From contig CAWCTF010000003.1 in the NCBI GenBank assembly GCA_963798435.1, forward strand, positions 1-64,000: a stretch of DNA of 64,000 bases, given 5' to 3'. The stretch is from JALHST01 sp963798435 (GTDB lineage: Bacteria; Bacteroidota; Bacteroidia; Flavobacteriales; Flavobacteriaceae). The notes below the pieces were generated by a model. The model ran no database searches and was not told the origin of the DNA. It saw nothing but the letters and a program-made list of their open reading frames with translations. A program made the position numbers and the translations under genes. Below are positions 36,168 through 45,800 of this stretch, one piece after another (position 1 is the stretch's first letter; the number at the start of each line of letters is the position of its first letter).

Positions 36168-37781
36168 ATGAAATACATTTTTAGTTTCATCACCTTTATG
36201 GCATTAACCTACAATGCATTCGCTCAGGACAATGAAGAAGTCCTGAAGGGACAGGTGACTTTTGTTACCACGCAAAACGTATATGTGAAGTTTGTCGATA
36301 CCGAGGCGCTTATTATTGGAGACACCTTGCGATTGGCCACTACGAATTCTGCCTGTTTATTGGTCAAAAGCAAATCTTCCACCTCTTGCGTTTGTTCGAT
36401 CGTCAATGATTGCCCCATACAAAAGGGGGATGATGTAACCTACACGGTCCCTGAAAATAAAGAGGAGGTGCTTGCTATCATTTCAGGGGAACTTCCCAAA
36501 CCAACGGGAGATAAAAATATGATGCGGGCTGCGGAAGTCCCCAGCATAGTCAAGCAAAAAGTAGTGCCCTCTATGAAGGAAAAAATTCGGGGCAGGGTTT
36601 CGGTGGCAACCAATAGTACGATATCGAACGAGCGGGATGCTCGGCATCGAATCATGGGTCGATTTTCAATCGATGCCGACCACATCAAGGATTCTAAATT
36701 TTCATTCAATAGCTATATAAATTACCAGCAAATTCTAAATCACAACGATACTTCCTCACTTCTAAAGAAGCGTTTTTTAAGGGTATATGATTTGGGCGTG
36801 CGTTATGAAGTGACCCCTAGTCTGTCGTTGACCCTAGGAAGGAACATCAACTCAAAAATTTCCTCGATTGGTGCTATAGATGGGTTGCAGGTGGAAAAAT
36901 ATTTTGGCGGTAAATATCTAGGCGCAATTGTAGGATTTCGTCCCGATATCCTTAATTATGGTTTTAATTCAAATCTACTGCAATATGGTGGTTATGCGGG
37001 TATCTTGACCGATCAAAAAGAATTTTATTCACAAACTACCGTGGGATTTATCCAACAACAGAACAACGGGGAAATCGATCGGCGCTATGCCTATTTTCAA
37101 CATACCAGTACCATTCTTGAAAATTTGAATCTATTCTCTTCCTTGGAACTTGATTTGTACAGTAAAGTAAACCAAGTGGTCACAGGCGATATACGGTTGA
37201 CCAACTTATATGTTTCCGCGCGGTATCGTTTTAGTCCGAAAATCAATCTCATGGTATCCTATGATTCCCGAAAAAGGATATTGTATTATGAGACCTTTCA
37301 AACCGAAATCGAACGGTTATTGGACGATGATATTGCAAGACAGGGCGTGCGGGGCAGAATAAACATCCGGCCCTTTAAGAATATTTTGGCGGGAGGCAGT
37401 TATAGCAAGCGGTTTCAGAGTGATCGGGAGAACAAATCGGACAATATCTATGGCTATGTCACCCTTTCAAAAGTCCCGGCCATAGGTGGAAGGCTATCAC
37501 TTTCCTATAATCGGAACGAATCGAATTATTTGGAAAGCAATATCGCATCGATACGACATTCAAAGGATTATTTTCACGGAAGATTGAATGCCGACTTTTA
37601 TTATCGCTTTGTGAACTACAATTATACGAATACCCTAGCTCCAGTAAACCAACACTATTTCGGAACCGACCTATCGTACTATATTAATCGAAAACTCTAT
37701 TTTAGTATTTCAGGGGAGTTTACCACCTTGGATACCGAAAAGACCTATCGGATATACGCACAGCTATCCCAGCGTTTTTAG
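36168..37781 (+). CDS. Outer-membrane beta-barrel protein with Cys-containing N-terminal domain
   Basis: 537 residues. Signal peptide MKYIFSFITFMALTYNAFAQ. Residues 21-90 form a small domain containing four cysteines (63, 74, 76, 82). From about residue 150 on, the sequence is alternating amphipathic strands with aromatic ends (LRVYDLGVRYEV, LSLTLGRNIN, NLYVSARYRFSPKINLMVSYDSRK, LYFSISGEFTTLD) and finishes YAQLSQRF, the terminal Phe usual for outer-membrane barrels. I do not recognise a named family. Its tight coupling to a multiheme cytochrome recalls porin-cytochrome conduits such as MtrB, but no sequence match to MtrB is claimed. Confidence 0.75.
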   Translation: MKYIFSFITFMALTYNAFAQDNEEVLKGQVTFVTTQNVYVKFVDTEALIIGDTLRLATTNSACLLVKSKSSTSCVCSIVNDCPIQKGDDVTYTVPENKEEVLAIISGELPKPTGDKNMMRAAEVPSIVKQKVVPSMKEKIRGRVSVATNSTISNERDARHRIMGRFSIDADHIKDSKFSFNSYINYQQILNHNDTSSLLKKRFLRVYDLGVRYEVTPSLSLTLGRNINSKISSIGAIDGLQVEKYFGGKYLGAIVGFRPDILNYGFNSNLLQYGGYAGILTDQKEFYSQTTVGFIQQQNNGEIDRRYAYFQHTSTILENLNLFSSLELDLYSKVNQVVTGDIRLTNLYVSARYRFSPKINLMVSYDSRKRILYYETFQTEIERLLDDDIARQGVRGRINIRPFKNILAGGSYSKRFQSDRENKSDNIYGYVTLSKVPAIGGRLSLSYNRNESNYLESNIASIRHSKDYFHGRLNADFYYRFVNYNYTNTLAPVNQHYFGTDLSYYINRKLYFSISGEFTTLDTEKTYRIYAQLSQRF

Positions 37782-37830
37782 ACACCAAAAGAACTTGGAA
37801 ATGAGCGCTTACATATTGGGTTATGAACCG

Positions 37831-37838
37831 TAAATTTG
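37831..37838 (+). promoter_or_regulatory. Possible Bacteroidetes -7 element
   Basis: taaatttg matches TAnnTTTG, the -7 box of the primary sigma factor in Bacteroidetes. It lies 64 bases before the lipoprotein ATG at 37902, in a 120-base gap. No good -33 TTTG is seen, so this is weak. Confidence 0.3.
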
Positions 37839-37901
37839 TTACATTCTTTAAACTTGGCGTCGGGAAAATCTGACCTCTTAATAACACATAATTAGCTACA
37901 A

Positions 37902-38702
37902 ATGAAAAATAACGTTCTAATACATTCCCTATTCGCAGCCGTATTAATGGCTGCTTGCAATAATGGTCCCAAAGTCATAGCCCCTGCATCCGAGGATGGG
38001 AATACAGAGAATGGCAGTGGCATCTTTTCATCCGATCCATCTACCCAAGTAAGCCCAAATTCAAATACGTCTTTTGATGAAGACCTGCACAAAGTCAATG
38101 TTCAGGAAGTGTTGCCTACCGAACGTTATATCTATTTGAAAGTAAACGAAGAAGGGAAACAATTTTGGATCGCCACCCGCAAACAAGCGGCTAAGAAAGG
38201 TGAAATCTATTATTATAGAAATGGCCTCTTGAAAACCGATTTTGAAAGCAAGGAATACAATAGGGTATTCGATACCATCTATTTGGTTTCAAATCTAGTA
38301 CCCGAAGATCATTCGAAAAACGCAGGGGTCTTAGACGCCAATGTTCCTAAGATGGAACAAAAGGTGGCCGTAAAAGAAGATATCCCAACACATACCGATA
38401 AAATAACCACCTTTAAAGGCAAGGTAAAAATTGCAGAGGTGGTTAAAGATCCCAAAAAGTATGAAGGCCAGGAAGTAGAAATAAGCGGCACTTGTGTAAA
38501 GGTAAATCCCAATATCATGGATCGCAACTGGATCCACTTGCAAGATGGCAGTAAGAATGATTTTGACCTGGTCATCACCTCCAACACCTTTGTTCCCGAG
38601 GGATCAAAAGTTACCATGCGCGGGGTGGTGAATCTCGACCGTGATTTTGGGGCTGGCTATCGGTATGATTTGATATTGGAAGATGGCAAGGTGGTAGAAT
38701 AG
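37902..38702 (+). CDS. Lipoprotein with NrfJ-like and OB-fold-like domains
   Basis: 266 residues. Lipobox LMAAC with Cys19 after a short hydrophobic leader. A low-complexity linker to about residue 60 is followed by EVLPTERYIYLKVNEEGKQFWIATRK and GEIYYYRNGL, a pattern like NrfJ-type proteins found near cytochromes. Residues 165-266 (GKVKIAEVVKDPKKYEGQEVEISGTC, WIHLQDGSK, VTMRGVVNLDRDFGAGYRYDLILEDG) look like an OB-fold. Function unknown; likely an envelope accessory factor for the cytochromes. A 176-base gap without features separates it from the converging ppdK. Confidence 0.7.
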   Translation: MKNNVLIHSLFAAVLMAACNNGPKVIAPASEDGNTENGSGIFSSDPSTQVSPNSNTSFDEDLHKVNVQEVLPTERYIYLKVNEEGKQFWIATRKQAAKKGEIYYYRNGLLKTDFESKEYNRVFDTIYLVSNLVPEDHSKNAGVLDANVPKMEQKVAVKEDIPTHTDKITTFKGKVKIAEVVKDPKKYEGQEVEISGTCVKVNPNIMDRNWIHLQDGSKNDFDLVITSNTFVPEGSKVTMRGVVNLDRDFGAGYRYDLILEDGKVVE

Positions 38703-38878
38703 GGGCTGCGATTTTAGCTACGAACAAATAGTGTCACGCTTTGCTTTGGTCATGACAATCACTTCAATGCGTTACTTCAACTTTCAAAATGTAGGGCGAT
38801 CGATTGAAAGTCTAGACTTTCTTGCTTCGTAACCGATGGTAAATCAAAAAGCCATCCTTAATCTGAATCAGTATGTCG

Positions 38879-41610
38879 TCATGATGCCCCTTTTATTGCG
38901 GCCTGTGCAGCAGCCAATCGAGCGATAGGGACCCTAAAGGGGGAACAGCTGACATAATTCATCCCCACGCGATGGCAAAATTCAACCGAATTGGGTTCGC
39001 CACCGTGTTCCCCACAGATTCCAATCTTTAAATTTGGCTTCACGGATCGTCCTCTTTCAATGCCCATTTTTATTAATTGCCCCACGCCTTCCTGATCTAA
39101 TTTTTGAAAGGGGTCTTCTTTTAGGATCCCTTTCTCTAAATAAACAGGCAGGAATTTACCCGCATCGTCTCGAGAATAGCCATAGACCATTTGTGTGAGG
39201 TCGTTCGTGCCAAAAGAAAAGAATTCGGCATGTTGTGCGATCACATCGGCCATTAACACGGCACGGGGTATTTCGATCATCGTGCCCACAGCGTACTCAA
39301 TGGTGTCGTTTCTTTCGGCAAACACGGTATCAGCGGTCGCCCTGATTATTTTTTCTTGCAAAATAAATTCTTCCGAGGTTCCGATTAAGGGAACCATAAT
39401 CTCCGGAATGGATTCTATACCCTTCACCTTTAAGTTTAAGGCGGCCTCAATAATGGCCCGGGTCTGCATTTCAGTAATCTCGGGGTAGGTATTGCCCAAT
39501 CTACACCCTCGATGGCCCAACATGGGATTGAACTCCTCCAAATCGGCCACTTTATTTTTAACGGCCTGCAGCGATATGTGCATTTCGTCGGCCAGATCCT
39601 TTTGCTGTGCCAATTGATGGGGCACGAACTCATGCAATGGGGGGTCCAACAAGCGTATGGTTACGGGGAGACCGTTCATCGCCTCAAAAATACCTTCAAA
39701 ATCACTGCGTTGCATGGGCAGCAAATCTTCCAAAGCCCGTTTTCTGCCTTTAACAGTGTCAGCCAATATCATTTCGCGCATGGCTTTGATCCGGTCAACT
39801 TCAAAGAACATATGCTCCGTTCGTGTCAATCCGATTCCCTTTGCGCCAAAATTACGTCCCGCCCTGGCATCTTTGGGGGTGTCGGCGTTCGTTCGTACCT
39901 TCATGGTAGCATAGGTATCGGCCAAATCCATAATTTCGGCAAATTCCCCACTTAAGGTAGGTTCCACGGTTGCTACTTTTCCTTCGATAATACTTCCGGT
40001 TGAACCATTCAAGGAAATCCAGTCCCCTTCATGATATTCCTTATTATCTACGGTCAAAGTGCGCGTCTTATAGTTGATTTTTAAGGCACCTGCACCAGAA
40101 ATACAACATTTTCCCATGCCCCTTGCGACAACGGCGGCATGCGACGTCATCCCTCCTCGGGCCGTCAAAATGCCCCTTGCGATGTTCATACCTTCCAAAT
40201 CCTCTGGGGAGGTTTCGATACGAGTTAGAATTGAATATTTATATTTAAAGGCCTCATCGGCAAAGAACACGATTTGACCTGTTGCCGCTCCTGGCGAAGC
40301 AGGAAGGCCTTGGGCAATAATATGGGCTTTTTTTAAAGCCTGGGGATCAAAAACCGGATGCAATAATTCATCCAATTTGTTGGGTTCTATTCGAAGAAGT
40401 GCTTCTTTGTCGTCAATCAAGCCTTCCTTCCACAAATCGACGGCAATTTTCACCATGGCGGACCCTGTTCTTTTGCCATTTCTGGTTTGAAGCATCCAAA
40501 GTTTCCCCTTTTGAATGGTAAATTCCATGTCCTGCATATCCCGATAGTGTGTTTCTATCTTTTTCTGATAGGTATTCAATTCGGCATAAATCGCAGGCAT
40601 TAGCTCTTCTAGGGAGGGGTAGTTTTGCAATCTATCTTTTTCGTCAACTTTTGCCAGTTCAGCCCATCGTTTAGAACCCTCTTTGGTTATTTGTTGGGGG
40701 GTTCGAACTCCTGAAACGACATCTTCACCCTGTGCATCGATCAAATATTCCCCGTTAAAAATCTTTTCCCCCGTACCGGCGTCCCGGGAAAAACAGACAC
40801 CAGTGCCCGAATCGGCGCCCATATTGCCATATACCATGGCTTGCACATTCACCGCGGTGCCCCAATCAGAAGGATAGTTATGCATCTTTCTATAATACAA
40901 CGCCCTATTGCCGTTCCAGCTGTCAAAAACGGCGATTACCGCGCCCCAAAGTTGATCCCAGGGATCGGCGGGAAAGTCATGTCCGGTGCGAAGTGTTACC
41001 GCTTCTTTAAATTCACGCACCAATTGTTGTAGATCTTCGACCGTATATTCGGTATCTAATTGAATATTTCGTTTTTCCTTGAGGTGCTCCATGATTTCCT
41101 GAAACGGATCAATATCCTCTTTGGTCGCGGGCTTCATCCCCAATACGACGCCACCATACATTTGAATAAACCGACGATATGAATCCCATGCGAATCGCTC
41201 ATTTTTAGTCTTTTTGGCCAAGGCCACCACGACCGTATCATTTAAACCCAAATTCAAAACGGTATCCATCATCCCAGGCATTGAAACCCTTGCACCGGAC
41301 CGAACCGATAGCAGCATGGGGTCATTGGTATCCCCAAATTTTAAGCCCATGACACTTTCGACCCATGAAACCGATTTTTCAACTTCGGTCTTAATCAAGG
41401 CGAGGGCCGCTTCATGCCCTAAAAGATTATATTCGGTGCATGCCTCGGTCGTGATGGTAAACCCTGGGGGTACGGGGATGCCGATCACGTACTCATTTCG
41501 GCCAGGTTGGCGCCTTTCCCGCCCAGCAGATTTTTTAGTGTACTAATTCCATCGGCAGTTTTATTGCCGAATCGGTATACTCTCTTTTTGACGTCGTGAA
41601 GTACTTGCAT
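38879..41610 (-). CDS. ppdK: Pyruvate, phosphate dikinase, frameshift near N-terminus
   Basis: Interconverts pyruvate, ATP and phosphate with phosphoenolpyruvate, AMP and pyrophosphate. ATG at 41610 gives MQVLHDVKKRVYRFGNKTADG and LLGGKGANLAEMS, then the frame breaks near 41,490 and continues as IGIPVPPGFTITTEACTEYN. The phosphohistidine loop GGMTSHAAVVARGMGKCCISG, PEP-site segments (EIMVPLIGT, FFSFGTNDLTQMVYGYSRDDAG) and the catalytic Cys in IGICGEHGGEP are intact. Repaired length is about 910 residues, normal for the family. The break sits in acgtgatcgg and looks like one lost base. It is transcribed away from the hexaheme gene across a 341-base regulatory gap. Confidence 0.93.
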
Positions 41611-41647
41611 GATATAATTCTTAAGAGGTATGATGATAATTCAAGTC

Positions 41648-41691
41648 TAAAAGTAGGATCCTCTACCTTCTATTTTTATGATAAATGTCAT
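41648..41691 (-). promoter_or_regulatory. Candidate ppdK promoter with palindromic site
   Basis: On the minus strand a -7-like box tactttta (41648-41655) lies about 40 bases before the ppdK ATG. The imperfect palindrome atgataaatgtcat (41678-41691) is centred about 43 bases upstream of the expected transcription start, the classic position for a Crp/Fnr-type activator. Role inferred from position only. Confidence 0.4.
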
Positions 41692-41877
41692 GTCGTTAAA
41701 ATAGACCATCGGTATTTGAACAGGTATTTTTAACCGATATGCCTTGCATCACTCAATTTTTATTCTAAAAAGGCGTATGCGTCCTATTCAACCAAGTATT
41801 TTTTTTTGAAAATGGGGCCCTTCGGATACTAGCTGCTGGAATAAAAAAATTTAAAATGTTAAAAAAAATTTAAACTT

Positions 41878-41891
41878 ATGACAATTGTCAT
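41878..41891. promoter_or_regulatory. Perfect 14-bp palindrome upstream of the hexaheme gene
   Basis: atgacaattgtcat is its own reverse complement. It differs at two positions from the site at 41678-41691 and lies 60 bases before the hexaheme ATG, in an AT-rich stretch with A-tracts. TGACA and TGTCA half-sites two bases apart suggest a dimeric regulator. I see no protein-coding sequence in 41611-41951. Confidence 0.55.
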
Positions 41892-41951
41892 TTTTTATCG
41901 GCGTGTATTTTCTTCCCTTTAACCAAAATGGACAACTAAATATTCGTTAAT

Positions 41952-43130
41952 ATGAAAAATTTAAACGCATTTGGATACTTGATGATGGTGGCATCAAGTC
42001 TCTTGTTTATTCAATGCACGAGCGACCCAATACAAGGACTTCAGGGACTACCTGGCACGAATGGTATTAACGGTATCGACGGAATCAATGGTGTCGACGG
42101 GGCCGATGGTTCTGCAGCCTCTTGTATTGCGTGTCACTCAAATGAGCATAGGGATGCAATTCGAGATCAATATGCCATTTCACATCACGCCACAAGCCCT
42201 AAAGGTTCATGGGCGAGAGGATTGAGTGCATCCTGTGCTCGATGCCACAATAATCAGGGTTTTAGTGATTTTATTTCTAATGGAGAAGTAAGTTCAGTTG
42301 GTTACACAACAATACAACCTATTACTTGTACGGGTTGTCACGCCAGTGATGTAGGACATCGTTCTTTCGATTTTGCAAACGATGGCAATGATTATGCTCT
42401 AAGAACAAACGATCCCGTAACACTGATTATTGACTCAACCTATACAATCGATATTCGGAATGAAAGTGATTTATTAGGTTTAAGTAATACCTGCGTCAAC
42501 TGTCATCAACCAAGAACACATGTACCGACCCTTGCCGATGCTGTAAATGGCAAATATATGATAACCAATTCACATTGGGGAACCCATCACGGACCTCAGG
42601 TCACCATGCTAGAAGGTATAAATGGAGGCGAAATTGCCGGTTCTGTAGGGTATCCTACTGAATTTTTTCCACACAGATCACAATCATCCTGTATTAAATG
42701 CCATATGAGCCCCGGTACGGATGCCACGAATGGAGGACATACCTTCAACCCCACCAGAACCGCTTGTGCCTCGTGTCATTTAGATTCCGAGTTTGCCGAT
42801 GCTACTACTTTTGATCGAGAAGGTTTTCAAACGGAAACATTAGATCGCATGGAAATCCTGGCTGGTTTATTGGCTAATGTGGTCGGACAAGATATTGCCC
42901 AAGATAGTCTTGGCGTCTGGCAACCTGTTTTTGAAGCCGATGGTTTTACGCCTGTCACCCACGTTGGCATTGTAATAGATGGCAGTCCAGTAGTTGGCTT
43001 GTATGACTTCACAGCTGCTTTGGCCGCATGGAATTATGTCTTTATCGAAGAAGATAGCAGTAAAGGGGTTCACAACCCTGCCTACGTTGATGCATTAATT
43101 CCAAACTCAATAGAAGCGTTGCAGAATTGA
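41952..43130 (+). CDS. Hexaheme cytochrome lipoprotein with collagen-like spacer
   Basis: 392 residues. A hydrophobic leader ends in a relaxed lipobox with Cys22 (LLFIQC). Residues 29-53 have Gly at every third position, eight collagen-like Gly-X-Y triplets rich in Asn and Asp. Six heme motifs follow: CIACH, CARCH, CTGCH, CVNCH, CIKCH and CASCH, with many extra His (SHHATS, WGTHHGPQ) as likely distal ligands. The last 110 residues have no heme. This layout suggests a lipid anchor, a rigid or trimerising stalk, then an electron-transfer head, probably on the outer membrane. I recognise no catalytic motif. A monoheme lipoprotein gene follows 95 bases later. Confidence 0.85.
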   Translation: MKNLNAFGYLMMVASSLLFIQCTSDPIQGLQGLPGTNGINGIDGINGVDGADGSAASCIACHSNEHRDAIRDQYAISHHATSPKGSWARGLSASCARCHNNQGFSDFISNGEVSSVGYTTIQPITCTGCHASDVGHRSFDFANDGNDYALRTNDPVTLIIDSTYTIDIRNESDLLGLSNTCVNCHQPRTHVPTLADAVNGKYMITNSHWGTHHGPQVTMLEGINGGEIAGSVGYPTEFFPHRSQSSCIKCHMSPGTDATNGGHTFNPTRTACASCHLDSEFADATTFDREGFQTETLDRMEILAGLLANVVGQDIAQDSLGVWQPVFEADGFTPVTHVGIVIDGSPVVGLYDFTAALAAWNYVFIEEDSSKGVHNPAYVDALIPNSIEALQN

Positions 43131-43225
43131 TAATAGAAATCAATGGATCCGATGATGTATAACGAAAGCAAAACCGCTAATTTATTTATAGCGATAAGGT
43201 AAGTCAACCAAATAATAAATTCAGA

Positions 43226-43618
43226 ATGAAAAACAAAATACAAAAGGTTCTGATAGGCTGTTTCGGTTTAGTTCTGCTATCCTGCTATTATGATGAAGTA
43301 GTCATTATTCCGGATGCCGCCACCCCTGAAGAACCCATACCCGATGTCATTTCTTTTAAAGACAACATACAACCGCTATTCAACGAAAGATGCATTAGCT
43401 GTCATAAAGGAAGTACCGATCCGGTCCTGGAGGCCAATGTATCCTATGCCAATCTTATTAATGGCTATGTGGTTAAAGGGGATGCCAACGCAAGCATCGT
43501 GTACAAGGCGCTCGTGAATATCGATGGAATTCCATTAATGCCCCCGGATGGGAAATTATCAGATTCCAAAATTAATTTAGTCAAGGGTTGGATCGATCAG
43601 GGAGCTTTGGATAATTAA
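43226..43618 (+). CDS. Monoheme cytochrome c lipoprotein
   Basis: 130 residues. Lipobox LLSC (Cys20) after MKNKIQKVLIGCFGLV, then an acidic linker and DNIQPLFNERCISCHKGS with one heme motif at 56-60. LMPPDGKLSDSKINLVKGWIDQGA supplies a likely distal Met and resembles the domain annotated as planctomycete-type cytochrome c. It belongs to the run of plus-strand genes from 41952 to 48399 and probably shuttles electrons at a membrane surface. Confidence 0.85.
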   Translation: MKNKIQKVLIGCFGLVLLSCYYDEVVIIPDAATPEEPIPDVISFKDNIQPLFNERCISCHKGSTDPVLEANVSYANLINGYVVKGDANASIVYKALVNIDGIPLMPPDGKLSDSKINLVKGWIDQGALDN

Positions 43619-43638
43619 CCAAGAACAATAGAATCGAA

Positions 43639-44511
43639 ATGAAAAATTATAAAATACTGCTTTTTGCCTTTATAATATTGCCCTTCTGTGCCATTTCCCA
43701 GGAAAAGGAAAAAGATTCCGTTCAGGTGGAGGACAAACCGGAGCGCTCTGCATTTGAGAGTTCATATATAATTGATAATCCCACCAATATGCTGTATACA
43801 AAAAAAACATTGGAGATACAGATGCAACATAGGTTTGGGATTATTAAGGATGCCGACTTGGCAGGAATCTGGGGGGATGCCAATATCCGTCTTGGTCTAT
43901 CCTATGCAATACTTGACCGCGTGACTGTTGGATTCGGGACCACCAAAGATAATCGCTTTCAGGATTTTAACTTGAAAGTGGGCCTATTACGGCAAACGCG
44001 CTCGGGCAAAATACCCGTAAGTATTTCGTACTATGGTAATTTTACAATCGATGCCCGTAAAAAAGGATTTAATCGTTTTCCCACCGTGCAAGATAGATAC
44101 TCCTACTTTAATCAATTGATCATCGCACGCAGATTCAGCCCTAAACTTTCCTTACAATTGGCGCCCAGCGTTTCCCATTTCAATTTAGTGGAACCCGATA
44201 GAAACAACGATATGTTAGCAATAGCGATGGGTGGCCGCTATAAGGTCAGTGAAAATACGTCCGTACTTTTCGATTACAGCCAACCCTTTACACAGTATTA
44301 TGTGTATAACAGTGCCTATGATGATTTTTATTATCCAAAACCGGGCATTAGTTTGGGAGTGGAATTTTCAACCTCTGGCCATGCATTCCAATTATTCCTG
44401 ACCAATAATTCGGGCATTGTACCCCAGCAAAATTATATGAAGAACAGCAATGATTTCTTTAATGGTGAATTTATGCTGGGCTTCAACATTACTAGGATTT
44501 ATAACTTTTAA
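43639..44511 (+). CDS. DUF5777-like beta-barrel protein
   Basis: 290 residues with signal peptide MKNYKILLFAFIILPFCAISQ. FESSYIIDNPTNMLYTKKTLEIQMQHRFG, AGIWGDANIRLGLSYAI, VTVGFGTTKDNRFQDFNLKVGLLRQ and FQLFLTNNSGIVPQQNYM match what I know of DUF5777 barrels in Bacteroidetes, which often occur with cytochromes. It ends GFNITRIYNF with a terminal Phe. Predicted outer-membrane barrel; transported substrate or partner unknown. It starts 20 bases after the monoheme gene. Confidence 0.75.
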   Translation: MKNYKILLFAFIILPFCAISQEKEKDSVQVEDKPERSAFESSYIIDNPTNMLYTKKTLEIQMQHRFGIIKDADLAGIWGDANIRLGLSYAILDRVTVGFGTTKDNRFQDFNLKVGLLRQTRSGKIPVSISYYGNFTIDARKKGFNRFPTVQDRYSYFNQLIIARRFSPKLSLQLAPSVSHFNLVEPDRNNDMLAIAMGGRYKVSENTSVLFDYSQPFTQYYVYNSAYDDFYYPKPGISLGVEFSTSGHAFQLFLTNNSGIVPQQNYMKNSNDFFNGEFMLGFNITRIYNF

Positions 44512-44534
44512 AAAGTGACGCCTCTCAAAATCGT

Positions 44535-44816
44535 ATGACCATGAAAAAGATACCCGAAAAATACCCTCCAATTTCAAGAAGAGGCTTATTGCCCTTATTG
44601 GCCAGTAGTTTACTCGTTCCCTTTTTGGGCGTGGGAAACATGAATAAAGAGGAACAACGCAAAGCGGTGGACGATGATGAAGATCCCGAATATCAAACCT
44701 TATTAAAACCAGATGGTACCGTGGTTCGCGTAAAAAAGAAAACGGTTCAAGAATCAAAAATCATTCAAAAAAACCTTTCCAACTCTTCCTTGTTAAACTG
44801 GTTGGATAAAAAATAA
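44535..44816 (+). CDS. Small Tat-type signal protein, unknown function
   Basis: 93 residues. Residues 14-30 (SRRGLLPLLASSLLVPF) resemble a twin-arginine leader followed by a hydrophobic stretch. The rest is charged and contains TLLKPDGTVVRVKKKTV, which resembles IELMSTDGTLIQVPMSEV just after the leader of the following Fe-S protein. There are no cysteines, so it binds no cluster or c-heme itself. It sits 19 bases before the Fe-S gene and could be a chaperone or assembly partner. Not a recognised family. Confidence 0.65.
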   Translation: MTMKKIPEKYPPISRRGLLPLLASSLLVPFLGVGNMNKEEQRKAVDDDEDPEYQTLLKPDGTVVRVKKKTVQESKIIQKNLSNSSLLNWLDKK

Positions 44817-44835
44817 ACCTATAAAGGCATCGATA

Positions 44836-45798
44836 ATGCAAGAAAACGATACAAATTCACGCCGTAATTTTTTGGATAAGGGATTAAAAATAGGCCTACT
44901 TGCCGCCGTGGGCGGTGCAACGGCAAAGGCACTAGGCACTGACACCGACGAAAGCGCGCATAGTGAGGAAACCATCGAGTTGATGTCGACCGATGGCACT
45001 TTGATACAAGTCCCAATGTCGGAAGTAATGGAAGTTCCGAGCCTTAAGGATGAAAACTATAACGTTCGCAAGGGGTATCCCAATCGAAAATTTGTCATGG
45101 TCGTTGACCTGGCTCGATGCAAAAATGCCAAACAATGCCAGAGTGCCTGCAATAAATCGCACTATATAACAGGAGACGATGCGTGGCTTAAAATATATAA
45201 AATGCAAGAGTCGGAAAGCACGGCTCCCTATTGGCAGCCAACGCTTTGCCAACATTGTGATAAGCCTCCCTGTGTAAAAGTATGCCCAGTAGACGCCACC
45301 TTTAAAAGACAGGACGGACTGGTCCTAATTGATGCGGATCGATGCATCGGATGTCGGTTCTGTATGGCCGCCTGCCCTTATTCTACAAGGGTATTTAATT
45401 GGGCAGAGCCAAAACAGGGTGAAATGAGCGAAATTACGATGGATATGGAACACCTGCATTATTCGCCTGATTATGCGGGGATGCCCAGTCAAAAAGGAAC
45501 CGTAGACAAATGTGATTTTTGCCCTCATATGGTCGATAAAGGTGAATTACCGCATTGCGTAAGCGCCTGCCCCAATGGTGTTTTCTTTTTTGGGGATGCC
45601 TATGAGGATACCGTGACGAACGGTGACGAGACATTTAGGCTTAGCAAATTGCTCAAGGATAAGGCAGGATATCGATTGATGGAGAGTCTGGGTACCGAGC
45701 CCAGCGTCTATTATTTGCCCCCATCGAACCGGTTGGTAGATTTTGAGGAAGGCTTGAAAAATTATGATGAATTTAAATCGGTTGATATAACAGAATAG
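44836..45798 (+). CDS. Periplasmic four-cluster Fe-S electron-transfer subunit (Tat)
   Basis: 320 residues, related to NrfC/TtrB/DmsB-type ferredoxin subunits. Tat signal SRRNFLDKGLKIG at the N-terminus. Cys motifs: 95/101/105, 138/141/146/150 (CQHCDKPPCVKVC), 170/173/176/180 (CIGCRFCMAAC) and 226/229/241/245. Fifteen cysteines instead of sixteen: in the first motif the second ligand position is Ala98. Such subunits normally sit beside an NrfD quinone-reactive protein, which is encoded two bases downstream, and usually also a molybdopterin enzyme, which is missing here. Confidence 0.92.
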   Translation: MQENDTNSRRNFLDKGLKIGLLAAVGGATAKALGTDTDESAHSEETIELMSTDGTLIQVPMSEVMEVPSLKDENYNVRKGYPNRKFVMVVDLARCKNAKQCQSACNKSHYITGDDAWLKIYKMQESESTAPYWQPTLCQHCDKPPCVKVCPVDATFKRQDGLVLIDADRCIGCRFCMAACPYSTRVFNWAEPKQGEMSEITMDMEHLHYSPDYAGMPSQKGTVDKCDFCPHMVDKGELPHCVSACPNGVFFFGDAYEDTVTNGDETFRLSKLLKDKAGYRLMESLGTEPSVYYLPPSNRLVDFEEGLKNYDEFKSVDITE

Positions 45799-45800
45799 TC

